Positions 15,686 through 22,997 of a stretch of DNA of 64,000 bases are shown here, in pieces. The notes under the pieces are model-generated. The model searched no databases. It saw nothing but the letters and a program-made list of their open reading frames with translations, and was not told where the DNA came from. Made by a program: the position numbers and the translations under genes. The stretch spans positions 22,864-86,863 of the forward strand of contig CAZYHC010000018.1 of NCBI GenBank assembly GCA_964646625.1. The letters run 5' to 3'. The DNA comes from DAOULT01 sp964646625. GTDB lineage: Bacteria; Chloroflexota; Anaerolineae; CAZYHC01. Every line of letters begins with the position of its first letter. Positions within the stretch are counted from its first letter, which is position 1.

Positions 15686-16534
15686 ATGGATGTCATTCAA
15701 GCGCTGGTTCTGGGCCTGGTGCAGGGCGCCACCGAGTTCATTCCCGTCAGCAGTTCGGGCCATCTGGTGCTGGTGCCCTGGCTTATGGGCTGGCAGAAAC
15801 CCGATCTGGTTTTCGACACCACCCTGCACCTGGGCACCATCGTGGCGGTAGTGGCCTTTTTCTGGCGTGATCTGATCGGGCTGGCCTGGGCCTGGCTGCG
15901 CAGCCTGTTTATGCGCGACAGGGCGATGTTAGAAGAGGGAGCGGTGTCCCTGCCCTCCTATTTCGTGCAGGCCAAGCTGGCCTGGCTGATCATCGTGGGC
16001 ACCGTACCCGCCGCTACGATGGGCATCGTTCTGGGGGACTTTTTTGAATCCCTCTTCGGCTCGCCCCTGCGGGTAGCCATCCTGCTGCTGGTCACGGGCC
16101 TGATCCTGGCCGTCGGCGAGCGGTTAGGGCATCGTCATCGGGAGATAGACCACCTGTTCCTGTTCGATGCTACGCTCATCGGCCTCGCGCAGGGCTGCGC
16201 CATCGCTCCGGGCATCTCCCGTTCGGGAGCGACCATCGCCATGGGCTTGCTGCTGGGCCTCAAGCGGGACTCGTCTGCCCGCTACAGTTTTCTGCTGGCT
16301 ACGCCCATCGTCGTCGGGACCGGGCTGCTGCAACTCCTGGAATTGTTCTCCGAGGGAGTGACCATCTCTCAGCTCGGAATTCTGGCCCTCGGCTTTCTGG
16401 CGGCGGCCCTCAGCGGTTACTTTTGCATCAAGGTTCTGCTCTCCTACCTGGCGCGCAGAACTTTATATCCCTTCGCCCTGTATTGTTGGCTGGCCGGGGG
16501 AATATGTTTGCTCATCGCTTTGCTCAGAGGATAG
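15686..16534 (+). CDS. uppP: Undecaprenyl-diphosphate phosphatase
   Basis: A 282-residue polytopic membrane protein (BacA family) that dephosphorylates C55-PP to recycle the peptidoglycan lipid carrier. Both active-site motifs are visible: GATEFIPVSSSGHL at residues 14-27 with the catalytic glutamate and serines, and PGISRSGATIAMGLLLGLKR near 174-193. Several strongly hydrophobic stretches match the family topology. Its 3' end overlaps the start of the next gene by 31 bases. Confidence 0.95.
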   Translation: MDVIQALVLGLVQGATEFIPVSSSGHLVLVPWLMGWQKPDLVFDTTLHLGTIVAVVAFFWRDLIGLAWAWLRSLFMRDRAMLEEGAVSLPSYFVQAKLAWLIIVGTVPAATMGIVLGDFFESLFGSPLRVAILLLVTGLILAVGERLGHRHREIDHLFLFDATLIGLAQGCAIAPGISRSGATIAMGLLLGLKRDSSARYSFLLATPIVVGTGLLQLLELFSEGVTISQLGILALGFLAAALSGYFCIKVLLSYLARRTLYPFALYCWLAGGICLLIALLRG

Positions 16535-17370
16535 GCTATATTGGCCTGATAGCGGTATTCCTGCTGGCTTTCGGCTGTCGGGAACAGGTCGTGCCACCCG
16601 ATCCGGTCCACGTCAGGATAGCAGGCTCTACGGCCATGCAACCCTTGCTGGAGAGCCTGACCAAAGCCTATAGCCAGCATCATCCGCACGTGTCCTTTGC
16701 CGTGGAGGGCAGCAGTTCGAGGCTGGGCCTGGAGATGGCCCAGCAGGGGCAGGTGGATATCGGCGCTTCCTCCTGGTTTCCAGAGGGAGACGCGAGTGGG
16801 CGCAGGGGCGAAGAGGAGCGAGCGATAAGGGGTAAAAAGCTACAGGCTATCACCATTGCTCTGGACGGTCTGGCCGTCGTCGTCCACCCCGATAACCCGG
16901 TCGAGGGGCTGACCGGGCAGGAAATTAGAGACATCTTCTATGGCCGTATCCTGGATTGGTTGGAGGTTGGGGGTACGGTGGGGGACATCCTGGTCGTCAG
17001 CCGCGAGGATGGTGCGGGCAGCCGGGCTGCTTTCGAGGCCGTAATTATGGACGACGGCCAGTGGCCGGTGACGCTCGCCGCAGTGGTCATGCCCGGCAGC
17101 CAGGAGGTGGTCGAATACGTGAGCAGCCATCCCCACGCCATAGGCTACGTCTCGATGGGCTATCTGGGGGAGGCGGTCAAGGCCCTGGAGATCGATGGGA
17201 CCGCGCCCACGCCGCAGACGGTCGGCGCTCAGGAATACCCCCTGGTGCGGCCCCTGCTGCTCCTGACCGCGGAGCAGCCTTCGAAGGAGGTCCGGGCCTT
17301 CATCGACTTCATTTTAAGTCCGGCCGGGCAGGCTATTGTGGGGGAAAGGTACGGGCGGGTATCGAGCTAA
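16504..17370 (+). CDS. Phosphate ABC transporter substrate-binding lipoprotein (PstS-like)
   Basis: A 288-residue periplasmic-binding-type lipoprotein. The ATG at 16504 gives MFAHRFAQRIGYIGLIAVFLLAFGC, a lipoprotein signal with cysteine at residue 25, so the longer upstream frame inside uppP is rejected. IAGSTAMQPLLESL, GSSSRLGLEMAQQGQVDIG and SREDGAGSRAAFE are the PstS-type phosphate-binding loops. No pstCAB genes follow, so it may serve a transporter elsewhere or bind another oxyanion. Translationally coupled to uppP by overlap; it converges with the MBL gene, overlapping its stop codon. Confidence 0.85.
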   Translation: MFAHRFAQRIGYIGLIAVFLLAFGCREQVVPPDPVHVRIAGSTAMQPLLESLTKAYSQHHPHVSFAVEGSSSRLGLEMAQQGQVDIGASSWFPEGDASGRRGEEERAIRGKKLQAITIALDGLAVVVHPDNPVEGLTGQEIRDIFYGRILDWLEVGGTVGDILVVSREDGAGSRAAFEAVIMDDGQWPVTLAAVVMPGSQEVVEYVSSHPHAIGYVSMGYLGEAVKALEIDGTAPTPQTVGAQEYPLVRPLLLLTAEQPSKEVRAFIDFILSPAGQAIVGERYGRVSS

Positions 17371-17993
17371 TATAGAATAAATGGATTGCCTCTCTTCTCC
17401 TGCCCTACGGTAGTCTGCGGACCGTGGCCGGGATAGACTATGGTATCTTCGGGCAGGGTGAAGATTTTGTTTTTGATGCTTTCCATCAGGGTGTAAAAGT
17501 CTCCGCCGGGCAGGTCGGTGCGCCCGATGCCCATGTTAAACAGGGTATCGCCGCTGAAGAGGATCCCCTCTTCCTCGTTATAGAGGGAGATGCCGCCCGG
17601 CGAGTGGCCGGGGGTGTGCAACACCTTCAGCTTTACCTGCCCCAGGGTGATAACGTGGCCCTCATCCACCAGCACGTTGGCGGGGGGGCTGTTTGCTACC
17701 CGCAAGCCGAATAGGCTGGCCCCACCGCCTGCCTCCAGGATGGGCGCTTCGGCCCGATGAGCGACCAGCGGCGCGCCGGTGGCTTTCATCAATTCGCCGT
17801 TGCCCAGGGTGTGGTCGAAGTGGCAGTGGGTGTTGATTATGTACTTTATTATAAGATTGGCTTCCTCGACCTCGGCCAGAATGGGTTGCGGGTCGCCGCC
17901 GGGGTCGATAACTGCTCCTTCTCTGGTTTCCTGGCAGCCTACCAGGTAACAACTGGTTTGAACTGGCCCAACCACCAGTCTCTTGACGATCAA
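17367..17993 (-). CDS. MBL-fold metallo-hydrolase (glyoxalase II-like)
   Basis: A 208-residue metallo-beta-lactamase-fold hydrolase. The metal motif is THCHFDHT, with further ligands in HTPGHSPGG and FSGDTLF and a terminal PGHG. A TTG at 17993 is preferred: AAAGGAGG lies five bases upstream and the product then starts at the usual strand IVKRLVVGPVQTSCY. The longer frame to 18125 runs through the promoter. Typical substrates of this subgroup are thioesters such as S-lactoylglutathione analogues; the actual substrate is unknown. Confidence 0.85.
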   Translation of the reverse strand: MIVKRLVVGPVQTSCYLVGCQETREGAVIDPGGDPQPILAEVEEANLIIKYIINTHCHFDHTLGNGELMKATGAPLVAHRAEAPILEAGGGASLFGLRVANSPPANVLVDEGHVITLGQVKLKVLHTPGHSPGGISLYNEEEGILFSGDTLFNMGIGRTDLPGGDFYTLMESIKNKIFTLPEDTIVYPGHGPQTTVGQEKRGNPFILY

Positions 17994-18078
17994 AGTGGCC
18001 TCCTTTTTCTGGCAGCAGGCGGATAGGCAGGGCCGTACCTCATTTTTTGCTATCCGCTGTTCTACAAGTGTCTGGGTT

Positions 18079-18106
18079 ATTATACTGTTTTGGCCTCTTT
18101 TGTCAA
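18079..18106 (-). promoter_or_regulatory. Sigma70-type promoter of the MBL hydrolase gene
   Basis: TTGACA (18106-18101), 16-base spacer, TATAAT (18084-18079). Divergent from, and only 18 bases away from, the promoter at 18125-18153. Confidence 0.82.
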
Positions 18107-18124
18107 CGAGGGCTTGCCGGTTCA

Positions 18125-18153
18125 TTGCGGAAAAGGGGCGATGATGTTATAAT
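18125..18153 (+). promoter_or_regulatory. Sigma70-type promoter of the secreted protein gene
   Basis: TTGCGG (18125-18130), 17-base spacer, TATAAT (18148-18153), about 50 bases before the ATG at 18205, which has AAAGGAG upstream. Confidence 0.75.
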
Positions 18154-18204
18154 AAGTACATGAAGACACTCTGTCAGCTCATATGATGAAAGGAGAAAGT
18201 TGAG

Positions 18205-19125
18205 ATGTCGAAGCAAGTGAGGATTTGGATTCCTGTGGCTCTGATGGTAGTGGTTCTGCTCTTCGTTTCTTCCCTGAATCCGGGCCGCGCCAGCCCCCTG
18301 AACGACGACCCGCAGGCCACCATCGCCGCCGCCGAAGCCACGCAGGCCGCCGCTGAGGCTACACAGGCTGCGGCCTTTGCCACCATTGCCGCCGTCGTGG
18401 CCGGCGAGGAGGAGGCTGCTCCGCCCCCTGCCGAGGCTGAGGAAGAAGCCGTACCCGCTCCACCACTGGTTATGGAGGGCATCATTCCCTTCGTTTCCGC
18501 TGAAGACCCGGCGGCCCTCAACCCGGTCTGGACGTGGCTGCCAGGCGAGCATCCCGACAACGCCTATTCGCTCAAGATAGAGCCTGGCGCGCTGACGCTC
18601 ATGGCCGGGGATAACACCTTGCTGTTCAAGGAAGCGGAAGTGGAAGAGGAGCAATTCTTAGGCCCTCGCCTGGCACTGCCCGTCTCCGGTGATTTCGAGG
18701 TCCAGGTCAAGCTGCGTCACGAAGAGGGTGGGGGCGGTCAAAATGCCTGCCTGGGAGTAAGGTCTTTTGAGGAGGGCGGGGCCGCGCTGGCGATGTGTCG
18801 CACAGGACGCTCAGGCGGATACGACAGCTATGGAGAGTACAAGAGCTGGGAAGGAATCCGGATCTGGGGCCGCAAGGAGGGAGAGGAGGAGGGAGATTGG
18901 TTCGCACAGGAAAGCTATAGCGATCCCGACCTTTACCTCAAGATGGCGCGGCTGGAGAACCTGGTTTCTTTCTACTATAGTTGGGACGGCGACGAATGGC
19001 GGCCCATCGAGGAGGAGTACGTCTTCCGCCTGCCGTCCGAGGTCAGCCTCTTTCTGGTGGTATATTCGGATCGCAGCGAGGGCTTCATAGCCCGCTTCTG
19101 GGATTTCAGCCTGTCGCCCTTATGA
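18205..19125 (+). CDS. Secreted/anchored protein with C-terminal concanavalin-like (DUF1349-like) domain
   Basis: A 306-residue exported protein. Residues 1-30 form a signal or anchor segment (IWIPVALMVVVLLFVSS). An Ala-rich low-complexity linker (repeats of ATQAAAEA) follows, then an acidic Pro-rich stretch, then from about residue 95 a beta-sandwich-like domain with WTWLPGEHPDNAYSLKIEPG, FEVQVKLRHE and the C-terminal RFWDFSLSPL pattern of DUF1349/laminin-G-like domains, which usually bind carbohydrate. Single gene under its own promoter. Function unknown. Confidence 0.7.
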   Translation: MSKQVRIWIPVALMVVVLLFVSSLNPGRASPLNDDPQATIAAAEATQAAAEATQAAAFATIAAVVAGEEEAAPPPAEAEEEAVPAPPLVMEGIIPFVSAEDPAALNPVWTWLPGEHPDNAYSLKIEPGALTLMAGDNTLLFKEAEVEEEQFLGPRLALPVSGDFEVQVKLRHEEGGGGQNACLGVRSFEEGGAALAMCRTGRSGGYDSYGEYKSWEGIRIWGRKEGEEEGDWFAQESYSDPDLYLKMARLENLVSFYYSWDGDEWRPIEEEYVFRLPSEVSLFLVVYSDRSEGFIARFWDFSLSPL

Positions 19126-19137
19126 GACGCCGTGGAA

Positions 19138-19172
19138 CAGGTGCCTGGCACTTTGGAAGTGCCAGGCACCTG
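19138..19172. repeat. 31-bp palindromic intergenic repeat, copy 4
   Basis: CAGGTGCCTGGCACTTT joined to GGAAGTGCCAGGCACCTG, just before the molybdopterin oxidoreductase gene. This copy is identical to the two halves that flank the insertion at 3274-3689. Confidence 0.9.
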
Positions 19173-19193
19173 AAACTCTGCTAGTTCATAGCC

Positions 19194-21140
19194 ATGAAAA
19201 AAATTTCAACCGTATGCGCTCGTGACTGCTACGATACCTGCGCCTTGATAGTCACGCTCGGAGAATCAGAGCAGATTTTGTCCATCAAAGGCGATCCGAG
19301 AAATCCAGTAACGCAAGGCTTTACCTGTCCGCGGGGTGCCAAGGATCGTGAAAGGCTCTATAAGAATCGAGTTGAGGCCCCTTTCCTTCGTATAGAAAGC
19401 CATTTCGAGCGGACCGATTGGGAGCAAGGTCTGAGTGTAGTGTCGCAGAAACTCGGCGAGGTTCTGGAAAAGCGTGGCCCAGAGGCCGTATTGTACCTGG
19501 ATTACGCTGGAAATTCGGGGTTATTGACGGAGGTATTTCCACGAAGATTGTGGAACGCTATTGGTGCTACCCAGACGGATCGCGCTTTATGCAGCAACTC
19601 GGGTCACACCGCGCTGGCTTTGCACTATGGGGAGAGCTACGGCATAACGCCTATCGAGCTTCTTTCCATGAACCTGGTCGTATTCTGGGGCTTTAACGCC
19701 GCCGTGAGTTCACCTCACGTATGGTCACTTGCCAGGCAAGCTCGCAAGTCACAGGGAACTCAAATGGTGGTCATCGACCCCAGGGAAAGCCGCACGGCAA
19801 AAAACGCCGACCTTTGGATCCAACCCAGGCCGGGAAGTGACGTGGCCCTGGCCTATGGGATAATTAACCACTTGATTCAAAATGATTACGTAGACCTGGA
19901 CTTTATTGAAGAATGGACTCGCGGCTTTGAGCAGTTGAAGGTGGAAGCCAGTAAGTGGACTCCGGACAGGGTAGAGCTAATTACGGGAGTGGGGTGGGAA
20001 CACGTCGAGCGGCTGGGAGAAGCCTATGGCCGTTTGAAACCCAGCGCAACCATGATTGGCATTGGGTTGCAAAAGTGCGACCAGGGCGCCGATCAGGTGC
20101 GGGCTGTATCGTTCATTCCCGCGCTGTGCGGCCTGCACAGAGGTTTTTTCTACAGCAACGGCGATGCTTTTTCGATTAATGCCTCGCTGATTCCTGGAGA
20201 AGAACTGACAAACAAGAGCCCCAAAATTGTGGAACAGGTTGCCCTTGCCGATCTCGTCAAGGGTGGTGAGTTCCAATTTATCTACGTCAGTGGCATGAAC
20301 CCTGCCTTGACTCTCCCAAATCAGAACGCCTTCAGAGAGGGCCTGTCGAGGGAAGACGTCTTTGTGGTGGTGCACGACACCCATTGGACGAAAACAGCAC
20401 GGTATGCAGACGTCGTGCTGCCCGCCTCTACCTATCTCGAAAAAGACGACCTGGTCATTCCTTGGGGCCATAACTATGTCCAATATTCAAAAAGAGCCGT
20501 TCGCCCGCTCACTGACAGTCGAAGCGAGATTTGGATAATGCAAGAGATTGCCAAGCGATTGGGTTTGACGGAGGACTGGCTCTATGAAGATGCCTGGGAA
20601 GCCGTCGAGGTGGCGCTTGAGAATGCCTTTGAGGAAGGTGATTTTGAATCTCTAAGAGCGGGAGCAATGCTCAAACTCCAGAGAAAGCCGGGGGATAACT
20701 ATTCCACTCCGTCGGGCAAGATCGAGTTTTATTCTTCTAAAGCTGCGGAAATTGGCCTGAATCCTTTCCCCATACAGGCTCCGTCACGCCTCGAGAAGGG
20801 AAATTTCATCTTGCTAACCAGCGCCACTCCCAAATTCACCAGTACGCAGTTTCAGGAAGTTTATGGTGCCATCCCTGCCATCGTGGTCGTGAACCCTCAA
20901 GACGCCAGGCGACTGGGTATTGAAAACGGAGATGTCGTGATACTCTCGAATGATCGCGGAAAAGTGAAAGTGAAAGCTGCTATCTCTAACACAGTCCTTG
21001 AGGGAGTATTGTGGTCACCACGGCAATCGGAGGGATTAGCGGGAGAGCCACAGAATGGTCTGATGAGTAGCACCCCGCAGAAGATTGGCAGCGGGCCGCG
21101 GTTTAATTCGACCACTGTAACTGTCCAGGTTGCCTTTTGA
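19194..21140 (+). CDS. Molybdopterin-dependent oxidoreductase (DMSO reductase family)
   Basis: A 648-residue catalytic subunit of the DMSO-reductase superfamily. An N-terminal [4Fe-4S] site is formed by Cys8, Cys12, Cys16 and Cys45 (CARDCYDTC ... FTCPRGAK). Pterin-binding regions include VVFWGFNAAVSSPH, VVIDPRESRTA, YVSGMNPALTLPN and the C-terminal dinucleotide-binding domain LLTSATPKFTSTQFQ ... VVVNPQDARRLGIENGDVV. No twin-arginine signal, so it is cytoplasmic. No electron-transfer subunit lies next to it. The three Moco/Tuco-type riboswitches nearby imply it uses a molybdenum or tungsten bis-pterin cofactor. Substrate cannot be told from sequence. There is no clear ribosome binding site. 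Confidence 0.88.
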   Translation: MKKISTVCARDCYDTCALIVTLGESEQILSIKGDPRNPVTQGFTCPRGAKDRERLYKNRVEAPFLRIESHFERTDWEQGLSVVSQKLGEVLEKRGPEAVLYLDYAGNSGLLTEVFPRRLWNAIGATQTDRALCSNSGHTALALHYGESYGITPIELLSMNLVVFWGFNAAVSSPHVWSLARQARKSQGTQMVVIDPRESRTAKNADLWIQPRPGSDVALAYGIINHLIQNDYVDLDFIEEWTRGFEQLKVEASKWTPDRVELITGVGWEHVERLGEAYGRLKPSATMIGIGLQKCDQGADQVRAVSFIPALCGLHRGFFYSNGDAFSINASLIPGEELTNKSPKIVEQVALADLVKGGEFQFIYVSGMNPALTLPNQNAFREGLSREDVFVVVHDTHWTKTARYADVVLPASTYLEKDDLVIPWGHNYVQYSKRAVRPLTDSRSEIWIMQEIAKRLGLTEDWLYEDAWEAVEVALENAFEEGDFESLRAGAMLKLQRKPGDNYSTPSGKIEFYSSKAAEIGLNPFPIQAPSRLEKGNFILLTSATPKFTSTQFQEVYGAIPAIVVVNPQDARRLGIENGDVVILSNDRGKVKVKAAISNTVLEGVLWSPRQSEGLAGEPQNGLMSSTPQKIGSGPRFNSTTVTVQVAF

Positions 21141-21158
21141 GAAAAGTTGATGTAAAAT
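21130..21158 (+). promoter_or_regulatory. Promoter candidate for riboswitch 1
   Basis: TTGCCT (21130-21135), 17-base spacer, TAAAAT (21153-21158), overlapping the end of the oxidoreductase gene and eight bases before the riboswitch. Confidence 0.5.
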
Positions 21159-21165
21159 ATGAGCC

Positions 21166-21264
21166 GTTCTCCGAGCCTCACGGCCTAAAGACAACGGTGT
21201 CCAGGGCTTGTGGCCGTTAAGGTGTCGGTGGAAACGCTGATGCCCCCCGTGTTTGGAAAGGAGA
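21166..21264 (+). ncRNA. Moco/Tuco-type riboswitch 1
   Basis: Matches the Moco RNA motif as I know it from the moaA leader of E. coli: a 5' block TTCTCCGAGCCTCACGGCC, a GGTGTCGGTGGAAAC junction, and the hallmark 3' block CCCCCCGTGTTTGGAAAGG. The same ordered blocks recur at 21762-21859 and, on the other strand, at 26772-26872. A terminator at 21277-21313 provides the expression platform. It controls the CQLG-motif gene and possibly tupA beyond it. Whether the ligand is the molybdenum or tungsten cofactor cannot be decided by eye. Confidence 0.87.
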
Positions 21265-21276
21265 GCGTTCGCTTGC

Positions 21277-21313
21277 GGCGTTTTCCTTATAGGGGGGAAC
21301 GCCGATAATTTTT
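21277..21313 (+). terminator. Intrinsic terminator, expression platform of riboswitch 1
   Basis: Stem GGCGTTTTCC with GGGGAACGCC (10 pairs, two G-U) followed by GATAATTTTT, directly after the aptamer and before the gene at 21329. Confidence 0.75.
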
Positions 21314-21328
21314 GCGAAGGGGGTGAAA

Positions 21329-21718
21329 ATGTCAGATTTGGCAGAGAGGGTAAAAGCCTCTCTGGAGGAAGGGACTCTGCCCTGCGCAGTAGCTCACGGC
21401 CTGGCCGCGGAGTTCGACGTGTCTCCCGCCCGGGTAGGCGAGCTGGCGAACGAACTGGACGTCAAGATAGCACGCTGCCAGTTGGGGCTGTTCGGTTATG
21501 GCCCCAAATCTGAGGGTAAGCACAAGATCGTCCAGCCCGCCCCAGAGGTGGACGACGAACTGGCCCGCAGGCTGAAGGAAGAAGTAGATGAAAATCGTCT
21601 CTCTTGTGCCACCGCCTGGGCCATCGCTGATGACCTCAAAATCAAACGTCTCGACGTTTCCAACGCCGCCGAAGCGCTGGGCCTGCGCATGGTGCAATGT
21701 CAGTTAGGATGTTTCTAA
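21329..21718 (+). CDS. Tandem-domain CQLG-motif protein, Moco/Tuco riboswitch-controlled
   Basis: A 129-residue soluble protein made of two related ~55-residue units. Each has LAxRxK, an L(P/S)CAxAxxxA helix pair and ends in CQLG(L/C)F: unit 1 about residues 3-54, unit 2 about 73-129. The helical pattern (CAVAHGLAAEFDVSPARVGELANEL) looks like a helix-turn-helix, followed by a short strand and the cysteine. The start at 21329 follows GAAGGGGG by five bases. It is headed by a Moco/Tuco-type riboswitch and precedes tupA, so a role in tungsten/molybdenum handling or regulation is likely. No function is known to me. Confidence 0.75.
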   Translation: MSDLAERVKASLEEGTLPCAVAHGLAAEFDVSPARVGELANELDVKIARCQLGLFGYGPKSEGKHKIVQPAPEVDDELARRLKEEVDENRLSCATAWAIADDLKIKRLDVSNAAEALGLRMVQCQLGCF

Positions 21719-21753
21719 CAGGTGCCTGGCACTTCCAAAGTGCCAGGCACCTG
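21719..21753. repeat. 31-bp palindromic intergenic repeat, copy 5
   Basis: CAGGTGCCTGGCACTTCC then AAAGTGCCAGGCACCTG, immediately after the stop codon of the CQLG gene and nine bases before riboswitch 2. Confidence 0.9.
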
Positions 21754-21761
21754 TTGCAATT

Positions 21762-21859
21762 TTCTCCGACCTGCCGGTTCTAAAGGCTTTTCGCCCATGA
21801 GCGGCAGGCGTCAGGGTGTGGTGGGAAACAGCCACGCCTCCCGTGTTTGGAAAGGAGAA
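21762..21859 (+). ncRNA. Moco/Tuco-type riboswitch 2, upstream of tupA
   Basis: TTCTCCGACCTGCCGG, GGTGTGGTGGGAAACAGCC and CGCCTCCCGTGTTTGGAAAG repeat the block order of riboswitch 1 with diverged helices, so compensatory change rather than recent copying is suggested. I see no separate promoter; it is probably read from upstream. Between it and tupA lies a long hairpin (21930-21966). Confidence 0.87.
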
Positions 21860-21929
21860 GAGCGTTTTGTTCGCCTCAAAGCTTCGTCAAAGCCTCCTCA
21901 GTAATGGGTGCAGTGGGTCGAGAGGGTTT

Positions 21930-21966
21930 TGCCTCTTTCCGTCGCGGGTCGGGGACGGAAAGGAGG
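21930..21966 (+). promoter_or_regulatory. Long hairpin, expression platform candidate of riboswitch 2
   Basis: CCTCTTTCCGTC pairs with GACGGAAAGGAGG (12 pairs, one bulged G) across a GCGGGTCGGG loop. CAAATTTTTG follows about 12 bases later, so it may act as a terminator or sequester the internal AGGAGG. Confidence 0.5.
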
Positions 21967-22044
21967 TGAGGCCCTGCAAATTTTTGTTGCCGCAAACTTA
22001 CCCACGTCTATAAACCACTAAACTACTGAGGAAGGAGTTTTTTT

Positions 22045-22905
22045 ATGTTTGACAAAAGAAGAATCGCAAGCTTGTTCATTCTGCTTGCGCTGCTGTTGAC
22101 CCTGGTTCCGCTGGTCGGCGCCGCTGAACCAGGCAAGCTGATCGTGGCTACCACCACCAGCACGGCCGACTCCGGCCTGTTGGATTTCATCCTGCCTGAC
22201 TTCGAGGCTATCTATAACGTCAAGGTGGACGTTATCGCTGTGGGTACCGGCCAGGCGCTGGAACTGGGCAGAAACGGGGACGCCGACGTTGTTTTTGTGC
22301 ACGCCCGTGAGAGTGAGGACCAGTTCGTGGAAGAGGGTCATGGCCTCAATCGCCAAGACGTGATGTATAACGACTTCATCATCCTCGGCCCGGCGGACGA
22401 CCCGGCCGGCCTCAAGGACCTGACCGATGCCGCCGAAGCCTTAGCCAAACTGGCCGAGACCGAGACCACTTTCATCTCGCGCGGCGACGACTCCGGCACG
22501 CACAAGAAAGAAAAAGCTATCTGGGAGAAGGCCGGCCTCGAGCCTGCCGGCGACTGGTACGTTTCTGCCGGGCAGGGCATGGGGGCCGTCCTGACCATGG
22601 CCGACGAGATGCAGGCTTACACCCTGGCCGACCGGGGCACTTACCTGTCCCGCACCCTGGAAGGCATCGGCCTGGTGGTGCTGGTGGAAGGCGACCCCAT
22701 CCTGTTCAACCCCTACGGGGTCATCGCCGTCAATCCTGAGTTGCACGAAAACGTCAGCTACGAGCTGGCTATGGCCTTCATCGACTGGCTGACCTCTGTA
22801 CAGGTGCAATACAAGATCGGCCAGTTCCGCGTGGCCGACAAAGTGCTTTTTACCCCCAACTCCGTGCCCTGGCAGGAGGCCCAAAGGCTGGCCGGGAGGG
22901 AATAG
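22045..22905 (+). CDS. tupA: Tungstate ABC transporter substrate-binding protein
   Basis: A 286-residue exported solute-binding protein. Residues 1-26 are a signal peptide (LFILLALLLTLVPLVGA). VATTTSTADSGLLDFILPDF and VDVIAVGTGQALELGRNGDAD are the TupA oxyanion-binding signatures; SRGDDSGTHKKE provides further ligands. GGAAGGAG precedes the ATG. The partner permease and ATPase genes (tupB, tupC) are not downstream but lie on the opposite strand at 24800-26321, with moaA and a toxin-antitoxin pair between. Preceded by its own Moco/Tuco-type riboswitch. Confidence 0.93.
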   Translation: MFDKRRIASLFILLALLLTLVPLVGAAEPGKLIVATTTSTADSGLLDFILPDFEAIYNVKVDVIAVGTGQALELGRNGDADVVFVHARESEDQFVEEGHGLNRQDVMYNDFIILGPADDPAGLKDLTDAAEALAKLAETETTFISRGDDSGTHKKEKAIWEKAGLEPAGDWYVSAGQGMGAVLTMADEMQAYTLADRGTYLSRTLEGIGLVVLVEGDPILFNPYGVIAVNPELHENVSYELAMAFIDWLTSVQVQYKIGQFRVADKVLFTPNSVPWQEAQRLAGRE

Positions 22906-22930
22906 AACGGAACCCAGCATTGGGAAATAA

Positions 22931-22962
22931 GGTGCCTGGCACTTTGGGAAGTGCCAGGCACC
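22931..22962. repeat. 31-bp palindromic intergenic repeat, copy 6
   Basis: GGTGCCTGGCACTTTG then GGAAGTGCCAGGCACC, between the convergent tupA and moaA genes, where it could serve as a two-way transcription stop although it lacks a U-tract. Confidence 0.9.
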
Positions 22963-22997
22963 TGTTTGTTACATGCGGGTTTCTGACGGTTAGTTTC

